A DNA stretch of 64,000 nucleotides from Pseudoscleropodium purum (lineage: Eukaryota > Streptophyta > Bryopsida > Hypnales > Brachytheciaceae). The notes below the pieces were generated by a model. It had not been told where the DNA came from, did no database searches, and was given only the letters and a program-made list of their open reading frames with translations. The stretch covers positions 4,650,001 through 4,714,000 of the forward strand of contig OZ017804.1 of NCBI GenBank assembly GCA_963969395.1, in the 5' to 3' direction. Below are positions 28,291 through 39,624 of this stretch, piece after piece (positions within the stretch are counted from its first letter, which is position 1; the number at the start of each line of letters is the position of its first letter). The position numbers and the translations under genes were made by a program.

Positions 28291-28508
28291 TCAGGACGCC
28301 AGGGTGAAGTGAAGTGTAGGAAGGAAGCTGTAATGACTATCAATGGATGTTTTTAAGTTATGTGAAGTTGGCGTGTTTGCAGATGGCCTCAAGGGGGACA
28401 CGCAGAGAAGCTGTTGGCCACCAGGAGTCATGATTTCCTTGAAGTCGGCTGCCATGGCTTGTGTGCTCTCCAGGTGGAAATCACGCTTGATCTGAGGCCA
28501 TGTGAGCA
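28291..28508 (-). CDS. Unidentified coding-like island (possible exon)
   Basis: On the minus strand a good acceptor (ATTTTGCAG) at 28511-28509 opens a frame of about 72 codons to the stop at 28291. It begins VLTWPQIKRDFHLEST and continues with AADFKEIMTPGGQQLLCVS. The composition and local GC look coding, unlike the surrounding AT-rich sequence. No family is recognised and no upstream exon was proved; another coding-like island lies at 31400-31900. It may be a last exon, a gene fragment or chance. Confidence 0.25.
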
Positions 28509-28639
28509 CTGCAAAATGGATGCATGCATTAGGAGGAGTGACAGGATCATCTGGGATGCATTTGAAGCTCAGCTCACTTGCTAATGAGATCAGCAGCAAT
28601 GCAATAGAGTACCTTAACTTAGTATACACATGTTGGAGA

Positions 28640-29510
28640 TCATGTCACATGCCCAATGAATTCTACACATGGAGCATTGTGGAGTGTTTGACCCTTTTTC
28701 AGCACTTTCGAAACTAAGCTTACATGGGCAAGGTACTCTCATACACCTGAAATTGCACAAATAAGTAATTCAGAATGGTTCCCATTATCATGTTGAAATT
28801 TTGTTTGTAAGGTCTAATTGATAGTCAAAAAGGGATTTTAGATTCTCTTGAAATGTATTTTTGGAACATCACATGAATAAACTATGAATTTTCAAAGTGT
28901 TGAACATAGGTGTTTTTGAAATTGACCATAGACTCTCATGTATATTGTATATGAAGGTTTGAGTCAACACTCAGGTACCGAAATTGAATTTTCATGTTAG
29001 ATTCTTCAAGGTCCATGTCACCTTACACCATTCACAAGATGACATGTGGCACTTTTTTTTACAAAGAATGACTTAATTTCTATTGAGTTTGACCTTCACA
29101 TGGAGTAGTGGGAGTACATTATAGACAAGAATCTAGAGTGGTCAATTTTAGAAAGCAATTGAAGATGTAGTTACCTTATTAGCCTTTTTTTGGCTCCATA
29201 GGCCCAGATTGTACCATTTCAAAACAAATTAAATCTTCTTTTCACCAAATAGTAGTCTTTTTTTGCCAAAAAACTTCTATTTTTATTTTAAATGTGGATC
29301 ATGAAGTCACCAAATTTAGATGAAAAAATGCATGAATATGATTAAGAAATTATTTTTTGGTCTAAAAGATGGATGAATGTAGAAATCAAGTGCTTCATTA
29401 AATTTTTAAGTGATATTGACACTTTCTCAAAAAGTAAAGAAAAGATCCTCATGGATATCTTTACCATATGGAATTATATAAATATGTTAATGATCTACGT
29501 GACTTTTGGT
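28640..29510. other. AT-rich intergenic DNA
   Basis: No supported gene or element boundary. Confidence 0.45.
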
Positions 29511-29515
29511 ATTAA

Positions 29516-30417
29516 CCTTGAAGGTTTTGACTATGTTTTCACCAAAGACACTTCTAAACTACCATTTCTAGTACAAGTACCAAATTTTTGGACATAAATA
29601 ATCATAGGATTCAATAGTACATCTATTTATAAAGATGTAGAAAAACTTTTCAAAATTTTCCACCATGTGGATTGCAAGATATTAGCATTTGAATGGACAA
29701 TATTCATTTTGGGGGGACTTGTGAAAAACCAGGCAACTGCCATTCTTAAGGTCATATTTGTATGAAAAAAATATCCAAAATGGTTGTTACTCTTTGAATT
29801 AATTCTTCAAGGCAAGTTGACTATATGCTTAAAAATTTCTAGATCATTTGGAATTGTACAACATATAGGAATAAAATAGTAAGTAGAAAGAAGTAGAGAA
29901 TGATTCAAAATACTAATTTGTTAACAATTTATTTATGGACTTGAAAAATGCCAATCTCAATATTTGTAATGTTGTAATAAACAATGTACACCTAATGTAT
30001 TTTTTTAATTAAATAATATTGAAAATTGAATTAAATAAAGGACTTTGTAGTTTATTTTAAAGTAGAGATTCCATAACTACCCACAAACTCAAACTCCTCA
30101 TAACATTCATCTCATTAATCAAAATGGAATAATTCAAATCTTTTTGCAAAGATATAAATCTAGAAAATCAGTTTCAAATTTTTATTTTTAAAAAAAATTA
30201 ATAATTTTTTGAGCTGCCCGCATTTCATTAAAAATGACATATCATATAATTACTTTTGAACCATGTAGTCAAAAGTTACGAAAATTGTTTTACCTTAAAG
30301 CTACTCTTTGGACACATGTTGTATGGAAATTTAAAAAAATAAAAGTAAAAATTTCATTTGTAGTGAGCTGCCCAAAAATACTATATTCTCAAAAAAACAT
30401 GTTTAGGGCTTCAAAGG
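29516..30417 (-). mobile_element. T1 TTAA element, near full length
   Basis: 902 bp between TTAA (29512-29515) and TTAA (30418-30421). The ends are degenerate: CCTTGAAGG at the left and GCTTCAAAGG at the right. The interior is collinear, in reverse orientation, with 54731-55652. It includes the CAAATTTTTATTT, AATGGAAT.ATTCAAA, CTCCTCATAAC and AGTGAGCTGCCCAAA landmarks. No open frame of note. Confidence 0.65.
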
Positions 30418-30424
30418 TTAAACT

Positions 30425-31395
30425 CTAAATTATTATAATTATCATGGTCAAATAGGAAGTTCAACATTTCTAGGTCGCATGAGCAAATTTTAAGGGCTTT
30501 ATGTAACTTTCACGAAGTTGCACAATTTCAAGTCAAAAATTATGATATGATTCATAATTTATAATTCAGAAATGATTACATCATTTCTGTGTAAAAGGCT
30601 CTACAAACTAGAACATATATACACTTGTGTTTCAATCAACCATGCCTTGAAAAATAGTCAAAGTTGTAGAATTCACCAATTTAATAAAATTGAAATTATT
30701 GTAAGTTGCTTTAAAAGACGAGAGTTTTGAGCAATGTCCAAAATACATAATTGCCACCATCCATCCATAGTTCAATACCTTAAGTTAGGTTGTTCATTTT
30801 GTTTTGCTTTATTTTGTTTATTTTAGTGAAATCTCCATGATTATACATCCCCAAGGCACAATCTTAGCACCATTGGAAATTTAGTTCTTTGGGAAGAAGG
30901 GTGCACAAGCTTTGTTTTGTGGCATTCCAACTCATATTAGAAAAAGATATCAAACTTCAAAAAAATTATGAATTAGAAAATTAGAAAATTACTATTTTAG
31001 TTTTATTTAAATATTCTATGGCAATGGCACAAGGCATATGAAACAAGATGAAATACCCAAATTACCATTTCAAACTTGATGCTCTAGGACAAAACCAATG
31101 AAATTTCATGAGAATTCTTTTTTGTTTTGGAAGAGAAGTAAAGATAGAACAAATCAAATATACCAATCATGGCTATTGACCAATTTATTCCAAATTATCT
31201 ATAATACAGGCTATAAAGTGCATAGTGTCACCACATGTTGTCCCAATTTCATCTATATTCATTCTTTACACATTTTCATTCAAAATATGAAAGCACTCTT
31301 GAGTTGAAAATCTTGCCTTATAAACCTAAGTTATACTTCTTATGCCACGTCGTGAATGTTGTTCCAAACTTTTGCAATGGTTGTACTCCTACTCC
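30425..31395. other. AT-rich intergenic DNA
   Basis: No supported gene. Confidence 0.45.
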
Positions 31396-31399
31396 TAGT

Positions 31400-31915
31400 C
31401 TACAACGGACCAAGGTGAATCACGGGCTTTCTGAAATATTCCCCAGCCAGCCAGACACAATCCTTTGCAGCGAGTATTCTCGTGTCCATGACCCAGTCCC
31501 CAAGTCCTGCAAAAAAAGGGGCCAATTTCACGCAGCAGTGGTTGGTGTGGGCGACTTGGAAAGTGACAAGATATGTGACAAAGTTAAATATGATCATATC
31601 AGTCCAGGGATCCATTACTTCAGAACAAGGTACCTGTGGAGTGATTGACAACAATGACACCATTAAACGGGGCCGTGCACTACACTTACATGGGTTGGGT
31701 TATGCACGGAGAAAAACAATTAACTTACTTTTTGGAACAAATGGGAGAAGCACCTGCTGCATTAAAAAAAAAAAAAGAGTACAAAATTACTTACTTGGAT
31801 GCACAAATTCAAGCCATGACAGGGCTAAGAATTTGTACAAATCAGGAGAACCTCTCCAGCCTTGCCAGGAAACAAACTCAAGGTGTTGATATCTTGGAAA
31901 TCCCGCCTTACATTT
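31400..31915. other. Unidentified coding-like island, strand unresolved
   Basis: GC is raised and frames are open on both strands. Plus strand: QWLVWATWKVTRYVTKLN, and an exon-like segment ending before a perfect GTAAGT at 31916. Minus strand: GLGDWVMDTRILAAKDC after a pyrimidine-rich AG acceptor near 31509, and LYKFLALSWLEFVHPS before GTAAG near 31793. No family is recognised. It may be exons of an unknown gene or a decayed gene. Confidence 0.25.
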
Positions 31916-31924
31916 GTAAGTTAA

Positions 31925-32172
31925 CCCATAAACGACACTGCAGCCATTTTTGCAGCCATTTTTGCAGCCATTTTTTGGTTGATGAATGACAGAGAATCTC
32001 ATTGTGTAGGATAGAAGTGCAACTATTCATCCTCCAAATGTTGTAGAGAAGTCAGGAAGATCTTCTATAGTAGCTTTGACTTCCATCGAGGGCTTTTTCA
32101 TTTTTTTCATTTAAAAATACACATGGTATGAAAATAGATGATTTCCACAGAGACCAACCTAGCGTTCAAGGG
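31925..32172. mobile_element. T2 short TIR element, copy 2
   Basis: 248 bp flanked by TTAA (31921-31924) and TTAA (32173-32176). The left end is CCCATAAACGACA; the right end, read inverted, is CCCTTGAACGCTA. It contains three tandem copies of a TGCAGCCATTTT unit (31938-31975). The interior matches 27847-28070 in inverted orientation. Confidence 0.6.
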
Positions 32173-32689
32173 TTAAGCAGTTAGTCACAAACATGAGGAA
32201 CAAGAGGTAAGTTACTTGATGCATTACTACCATACTTTGGATAGCAAGTTTGGCACTTTGGTGCAAAATATTTAATGAAAGTTTAAAACAAAAATTCAAC
32301 ACTTTAGAACATCATTTTTTGAAAAATTCCCCATTAATTTCAATAAAAATAAAAATAAAATCAGCAACCATTTCATACAACTTCAAATGCCACTTAATTA
32401 TGCAAGTGGATGTGATGAGATGAGAAGACAAGACATTTATGTAAGTCGGGTGATTTTTATACAAAATATGACCATTAAAAGGTAGAAGAAAACAAAATTA
32501 AAGAAAGGGCACAAGAAAATTGCCAATAGGCAAGTGGTATCTTAGGTTGTTGTTGTACAAATTGTGCCTCATAGAATCATAGGTTAGTTGTGTTAAACTA
32601 TGAAATGTAATGCATCTATTAATTTTAGCACCACAACATGAAAGATAATTTAACCTTAATTTTATAATGACATTGTGGACTAGAGTGGA

Positions 32690-32876
32690 CAAAGTGATGA
32701 CAAAAAAATCCTTGTATGTAAGTTAGATGTGCATATGTTCATCTTTAGATTTTTATGCAAAAAAGGGAATGTCTTGCATAGTAGTTTGACATTTGATGAG
32801 TTTGTTTTTTTCGATACATGATTCACACTATTAAAAAAAGGATGAATTCTACAGTGACCAACTTGTCCTTACTTGG
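32690..32876. mobile_element. T2 element, degraded copy 3
   Basis: TAGTAGTTTGACATTTGATG and the following T-rich and GATGAATTCTACAGTGACCAAC segments are collinear with the right half of the copy at 31925-32172. The termini are degraded. Confidence 0.4.
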
Positions 32877-32879
32877 TTG

Positions 32880-34740
32880 AGGCCTACAAGGACTAAAGAC
32901 TCTAAATTGAGTTTTGAAAGTCTTGTACATCTTCTATTGGAGGGTCTTCAACCTCATATTCCAAATCAAAATCTAATCATGTAGTTTGGTGAGAGACTCT
33001 TACATTCACTACAACTGCAATTATGCACAAGATGTGTTGATTAAAATGGTATTTATAACTACAAATTGGACCATATTTGAGCTTTGTAAGGCTTATAAGG
33101 TCAAAGGATTGTAAAGATAGTTTGCAATAGAGATGTAGAAGTCTCAATGCTACATTGTAAATTTGGCAAATTCATTGGAGGGGATTTGATGGCAACAAAA
33201 GCCCATTTCAAGCGTATTTCCATCAATGTTCTCCTTTGCAATGAAGGAATGTTCACCTATCCAAAAAAAATTGAATGAAAAAAAAATGAAATCTTAAAAT
33301 GAAATTTAAAAAAAAAAGAAAAAGTGTATATAATTTTTTTTTCAAAAATAAATAAATTATATGACATGGCAAGGTCTTAGTCACATCATACTTCTACAGT
33401 GGCACAATTTGCTTGTTCCCTATAGTTTAGGAACTTGCGGGCTTCTATTGCCCTTAAATTTTCTTCTAATGCTAATGCACTTTTATATTGTCAAATTGGT
33501 AGTTTCATACAAAATTTCATATAAAATTTATAAACTAGTTATAATTTGAAATCTAGATTTCTTCCTTGACCTTGTAAAGGATTTGTCACATTCCCTTGTA
33601 TAAGCGGGGATATTGACTTAAAAAAAAAGTGAGACATTTTGAAATTTTATAGTTTTACGATACAAAATGTAAAACTTACAATCGTGTACAATAATTGATA
33701 AGGAAGATTTTGGTGTATTTTTTATCACACAAAGGATTTGAATGCACCATTCTTTCATATATTATAAAAGATTTGCGTAGATTCATCATAGTTTCACAAG
33801 TAGGATTCTTCGTAACCTCTCTTTGAATTGATATCAAAGATACTACAAATTAAAGTACTATGCTTTTAGTCAATGGGATTGGTTGGGCCAAAAATACAAG
33901 CTATGTAACTTTGGAAATTTGGTCAACTACAAGACTTGACTTTTCCAAAGTAACTATCTAAATTTAATAAATAAAAATAAGATATTGTGAATACAGGTTC
34001 AAAATCCTTGTTCATTTTATAGGATTTAAAATTCTCCTCAAAGACCTAAGTTTTAGAGGTACACCTATAAAAATTTCAACCATTTTTCATTAGATTTTCA
34101 TCTATTGTAAGTATAATTATATATTGTCACAATGCAGTACTTTGCATTGCTATTATAACCTTGAATTTTTTCTTTGATAAATGGAAGTTGAATTTGAGGT
34201 TGATGAAAGACTTTATTATATTGGAAACATATAAGATCTATGAATAAATGGATAAATTTAAAAAAAAGAATTAATCTCTAAATAGTTTTAATGGAAAATA
34301 TTACACTAAATTGATGTTTTGTCACAATGCATTATGCATGTTAAATTTGAGAATTTTACAGATAACAATTGTGTTTATCCCTAAACTTTTTTTATATAGA
34401 TCTAAGCCTTTGAGATATGAGATGGATTTTATTTAATTTTTCATATTATTTTAGTATTTTAATAGTATATGTTTAGATTTAGTTTTCGATATTCAAACCA
34501 TAATTCAATTTTGTGGGGTTTGAAATAATATTATATATATTTTTTAAATATGTATCCTACTTAAATTCCAACATAACATTGGTCTAGAAATTTGGAATGG
34601 TGGTCATGAATTGGTTATAATAAAACAAATTAGAGGTTCAAGTGTAGATTTTAGTACAAAAATGAATACATAAATCCAAAACTAATACAAAAAAGTATAG
34701 GAAGAGCACTTTATGGTACTTGGTTTGCATTTTGGAAAAT
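32880..34740. other. AT-rich intergenic DNA
   Basis: Homopolymer-rich. No supported gene or element. Confidence 0.5.
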
Positions 34741-34743
34741 CAA

Positions 34744-35458
34744 TATAGGGTGATTGCAAGAAACACTTGTCCTTTTGGGCTCAAAATAGCCTTATTTTTG
34801 CATTGCGACTTTTGGAATAAACTTTTTTTAAATACAATAAAATATGGATTATTTGTAAAGCATTTATAATAATACATGTGAGAAAATTTAGACCTAGAAA
34901 AATTTATCTCTAAAAGTTATGCACAACAAAAGAGGCCTAGAAAATGCAAGAAAATAGATTCTTTTGAATTTTATTTTTTTTAAATTAAAAGAAAAAAATA
35001 CACTTTTCTAATATTTTCTTTGGTTCCATGTAGACAAAAAAATCATCATAAAATTTTTTCCCCTCTTCATAGTGCTTATGCAAATAGTGTCCACTTTCAA
35101 ACCATGCGTAGCCTTTACACCAGGTTCTTTGCCAAAAATCTCATCAAATTTCTTTAGAATGTTTGTCCACCTACAACATGGAGAAACTTTGGCTTCATAA
35201 TCGCATTCTGGGTCTCCAAATAGGACTGAGAAACCCCAAAATAGCCAAGGTAGATACCCAATCGGGATCACCTTAAAAATAATAAATTATTTTTAGAAAA
35301 CTTGAAAAAATTAATTAATGTCTAGATCAACAATATGCACTTCTCTTCTAAATTTCAGCTAAAATAAACTTAAACCACAAAAGTTATGAGGAAAAGCACC
35401 TCCAAGGAGACCAAGGGGATACACAAAAAGGACAAGTGTTTCTTGCAATCACCCTATA
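34744..35458. mobile_element. TIR element with perfect 33-bp inverted ends
   Basis: Positions 34744-34776 and 35426-35458 are exact reverse complements over 33 bp, beginning TATAGGGTGATTGCAAG. The element is 715 bp long. The outermost TATA is palindromic, so a TA target duplication (Tc1/mariner-like) is possible but cannot be separated from the terminus. It contains the minus-strand frame 35271-35008. Perfect termini in a field of decayed elements suggest relatively recent movement. Confidence 0.75.
35008..35271 (-). CDS. 87-codon frame inside the 33-bp-TIR element
   Basis: The frame begins MIPIGYLPWLFWGFSVLFG and continues with Cys-containing KVSPCCRW, then TNILKKFDEIFGKEPG. It has a hydrophobic first 20 residues, then a basic segment. 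No family is recognised. It could be a remnant of transposon coding sequence or a captured exon. It occupies over a third of the element and its codons look less AT-driven than the surroundings. Confidence 0.25.
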   Translation of the reverse strand: MIPIGYLPWLFWGFSVLFGDPECDYEAKVSPCCRWTNILKKFDEIFGKEPGVKATHGLKVDTICISTMKRGKNFMMIFLSTWNQRKY

Positions 35459-35464
35459 CTTTAG

Positions 35465-36990
35465 TTTGTAATTGCCCATGTATTATAATTAACATCAAGT
35501 TATTATATCACCACTTACATAAATACCTCTAAAATTCAATACTTCCAAATTTATTGATTCATTTGGAATAAATCATGTGTAAAACTTTTATTTGTTAATC
35601 CTCTTTCTAACACTCTCTTCACAATGCCTATACATTTTTAGAACCTACACATGGTTTAAGAGGTCTAATTAGAAGTATCAACAAAATCATCACCTAGATT
35701 GATAACTTTAATTTAGCCAAACTTCTACCCAAGGTTGGCTAGTAAATATGGTGCACATTTGACTCTTAATCCAAAAAAGATGCTTACATCTTGGGGAATT
35801 TGTGTGATATCTTTGTGTTGGTAGAAGGGGTGTTTTCTTTGACACTATGATGCAATTCTTCATATAGGAGTACCAAAACAAAATCTACAAGTAATTTCTT
35901 TGCATAAAGATGGACTTCCAACTATACATCCATTAAAAAAAAATTCTTTTTGTATTATTTCAAAGGGTCTGTAGGTTCAATACCATAAATGTCTTCCTTA
36001 CTTTGTAGTTGAATAGGGCCCTTTTTTTAGGACAATCACTATGTCTACTTATCTAGGCAAAAGAACACAAAGAAAAAAACGATCTCTCAAAACTAATCCA
36101 AAGTGGACCTTAATACCTTTGGGGGGCTTATTACTTTAGTTTTGTTACTCTAGGTTGTAATAGCTAGCGCTCGATACATGGGCAAGACTTGTATTCAAGA
36201 TTTCTATATAGAAAAGAGACTTGATTTATAAAAAGCAATCGGCCCCTACTTTGATGTTCAAGAATGTTATAGATATAAAATTACAAAGTCATGCTATATT
36301 ACACAAGTTTTTATTGAAATGTTACCACATTGAATTAATTTCTTCAATTTTTATGTGTGGTTACATTAAATAATAAATGAATACTACTTTTGCACGCTTG
36401 CTAGTACAATGAATTAGTGAGAAACTATAGTTTTCTTAAAAAACCATACTTAAAAAAGTGATGGAATACACATGTCATTTAATGATTGGTGGTTAAAATT
36501 TTTCCAAAAATTTGAAAGGGATACATGTGTCACTTTTCTATTGGTTGAAGAAATGATGTAGGTGCTTGTAAAATATTCACCCCCACCCCATATTTATATT
36601 TATGTGAAATATGTTTGGATTGCAAACAATATGAGATATCTAAAATTTGTTTGTCGTATATAATTTGTATACATTTGTATAATTTGAATCTATATTTTGT
36701 ATGAATACATATATATCCTATATGCTTTCAAATATATTCTATGTGGGTTTCACATATTGTATATATTTTGAATTGTATTTTACACACATAGATAGACAAA
36801 TAGACAAATAGATAGAGCACCAATGACCAAGATCATTTTTCATGATTACAATCAACAACGATTATTTCCTTTTTTTAATTGGAGATGAAGGAAGTTTTTT
36901 TTAAAGAAATCAATAGCTTTGGATTTTTTCAAAAGGGGGATGGAAAAATTGTAAAAACAAGACCTTGCATTTTTTTTCAAGGGATAGTTT
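35465..36990. other. AT-rich intergenic DNA
   Basis: GATA/GACA-type simple sequence near 36790-36815. No supported gene. Confidence 0.5.
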
Positions 36991-37120
36991 AGCTAATTTA
37001 ACCTCTAAATGCCCAATCAATTATACATAGTTGATTAAAAATTTTAAGCTCATTTGGGTATGGGTAGTTAAATTTGTGTGATTTAAAATAAATTGGGCAT
37101 TTTTTAGGATAAACTATTGA
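36985..37120. mobile_element. Short palindromic element
   Basis: ATAGTTTAGCTAATTTAACC..AAATGCCCAAT at the left is mirrored by ATTGGGCATTTTTTAGGATAAACTAT at the right, giving an inverted pair over about 135 bp. No coding capacity. Confidence 0.45.
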
Positions 37121-37344
37121 AAGCTTTTATTTTTATTTTAAAAAAGTACATATTTGATTGTTGAGTGGTATCCAAAGCTATATATGTCCATTAGTGAAAG
37201 AATAAAGTTTGATGATTCTACTTAATTTCCCAACTTTGAGCAATTTAATATGGTTTGAGATCTAAAAACTTGTACTTATATCTATTTGCTTTGAAAATGG
37301 TCCCAATGGAAAGAGTAAAATATTTTTATGATTTTCACTCCATA

Positions 37345-37711
37345 CTTCTAAAGACTCCATACCTACCCGTAAACTAAAACTCCTCGTAACTTTTGTCTAA
37401 TTAATCAAAATGGAATGATTCAAAGCTTCCCATTCTTATATAAATCTAAAGAACCAATTCCAAATTTTTATTTAAAGTAATTTAAGAAAAAAATTGAGCT
37501 ACCCAAGTTGCCTGTAAAACAAAGAAAATCACATATCATGCAATAACTTTTTGACCATGTAGTCAAAGGTTACGAAAATTGTCAGGCCTTGAAGCTACTC
37601 CTTGGGCACATATTTAGTGAAAATTTCAGCACAAAATAATTAAAACTCCATTTATAGTGAGCTGCCCAAATTTGCTATGTTGCCAACAAATGCAGCTTGG
37701 TCCTTTAGGGG
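37345..37711 (-). mobile_element. T1 TTAA element, truncated
   Basis: The right end, CTTGGTCCTTTAGGGG, is followed by TTAA (37712-37715). The interior aligns with the matching part of 29516-30417. The left half is missing. Confidence 0.6.
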
Positions 37712-37961
37712 TTAAGGTTAGCTAAGCCCAATTCATTATAAATCAATGACAATAGATCATGTTTACCATGATTTTGAAGATGCTCCTCTTTCCTTCCATT
37801 TTGAAGATGTTTCCTACTCTATGAACAATACTTTTAGAATATTTGGCATTAAAATTTTAAGGTGTCAAAACATTTGAAAACTATCTCCAATAGCTTTTAC
37901 TATTGAGCTATTGAACTCTTGGCAAACTTAATCATAAAAAATAAGAATTGTGTTCAAATAA

Positions 37962-38298
37962 GAATTTTAGGCCTTATTTTGGAATAGTAGAATAACTTTT
38001 TTTAAGAAAAGTTTGGCCTAAGAAAAGTTGACAAATGAAGCTAACTTTTGTCTCCAAAATAACAATTGAAATTTCAAATCTCCAATGAAAAGTCATCAAC
38101 AAATTTTTGAGAGGGTTTGGAAAGGACATTTTTTTGACATTTTCAAACATCCTCTATGAATTTCATCTATAATTATTCTTTAAAGACTCAAAATTGCAAA
38201 CAAGTTTAGGGAGATGAAATTTAGTTTGGATTTACAACTTTAATTAGCTAAATTTGGTTGGAATAAGCTATTTGAATATGCCAAAATGAGGTTTTCTA
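37962..38298. mobile_element. Foldback element F, copy 1
   Basis: The left arm (from 37962, GGCCTTATTTTGGAATAGT) and the inverted right arm (ending 38298, AAACCTCATTTTGGCATA) pair over some 50 bp with mismatches. The ends and the interior GACATTTTCAAA segment match the copy at 48714-49050. Confidence 0.55.
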
Positions 38299-38299
38299 C

Positions 38300-39360
38300 T
38301 TTAAACACTATTTCTAAATTAGGACAATGAATTGTCAAGCTCTCATCTTCAAATTATCCCATATTCTTTGAAGATTCATGAAGAACTATGGATTTCATTA
38401 TAAAAACAACCTCTCCACCCTTCATTTCCATATATGTCTATGAAGCAATTCCTTCATTTTGCCATCAAAATTGTTCTTCATGTTAGATTGTTAAATGACA
38501 ATTGATATTCAATTTAATAAATTCTTTAAGTGTTTGAATTTCCAGTGTTCAAATACAGCAATTATGAGTAACCACCTTATTAGGTCAAGGAGCAAGTACC
38601 TCCTTGCCATCACCTCTTTGTACACTTTGTCAAATTTATGAATTCAAAGAAATGTTAGAAAAGTGCCCTAATCAGAATCTAAGGCAAGAGGCTCCCTACA
38701 ACCCTACCCAAGCTTCTGTAGCATTGCAATGCAAGTTTTACTCTAATGTAAAAAATATTGCCCATGTTGCTCATCATCTATAAAAAAAAAACATTTCCCC
38801 CTATAACTCCTCATGGGCACATCCATTTGTAAATTTTTGGAGTGGAGCAAGAAGGTAATCCTCATCTCCACATTAAAAAAACAAAAAAATATAGTGACTA
38901 TTTTCGTTTATAGTGAGCTGTCCAAATTTTCTTTGTTGCTAAAAAATGTTGTTTGGTCTCTTAGGGGTTACAAATTTATAATAATTACATTTCTTATATT
39001 TAGTTTATGTTAATTCATAATTTTCAATTTGCTAATACTACAAAAGTTTTTTGTTCTAGAAAAAGATGCCTCCAATTGTGTTGAATTGCTTATTTTAACA
39101 GTTTTAGGCATTTTCATTTTAAAAAAATCTTCTTCAAACTTCTTCAAAATTAACTTATACTTTTAAGGTAAAGTACTCTAAAAATACCTTTGTTCTAAAA
39201 GCGACCAATAATATAGAGGTACATTTTCCTTTCTTCAATACACCAATAGTGTAAATTTCAAAAGGTGGTCACTTTTGATGACTCTTGCATTTTTTCTTTA
39301 AAAATTTGTAACTAATTCTATGAAGGTTCAAAAAATATGAAATGACTTGGATTAGAGTCA
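38300..39360. other. AT-rich DNA with a T1 fragment
   Basis: A T1 right-end fragment lies at about 38890-38964 (AGTGAGCTGTCCAAA ... TTGGTCTCTTAGGGG). Nothing else is supported. Confidence 0.5.
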
Positions 39361-39364
39361 AGGC

Positions 39365-39620
39365 TTAGGGGCTTTATATTGCCAAATTGCACTAGAAAAA
39401 ATAATTTAGCTAAAAAATGATGACAAACCATGAAGTTTTTTGCCAAAAAAATTCAAATTAAAAGAAATTGAATGAGATTGCGAAATTGTTGATGAAAACA
39501 AAATTATAGATGTGTGATATATGCTAATGTGATATTTTCTATTCAATATATAGATGAATGTTGAAATTTGGAGGACAACTAAAATACTTTATAAATCCAC
39601 TTTGACACTTCATAAAATTT
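39365..39620 (-). repeat. Dispersed repeat family R1, copy 3 (inverted)
   Basis: The reverse complement is collinear with 6390-6650 and 13898-14135, including ATGAAGTGTCAAAGTGG, TTTCAACATTCATC and TTTTGTTTTCATC. Confidence 0.6.
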
Positions 39621-39624
39621 AAAA

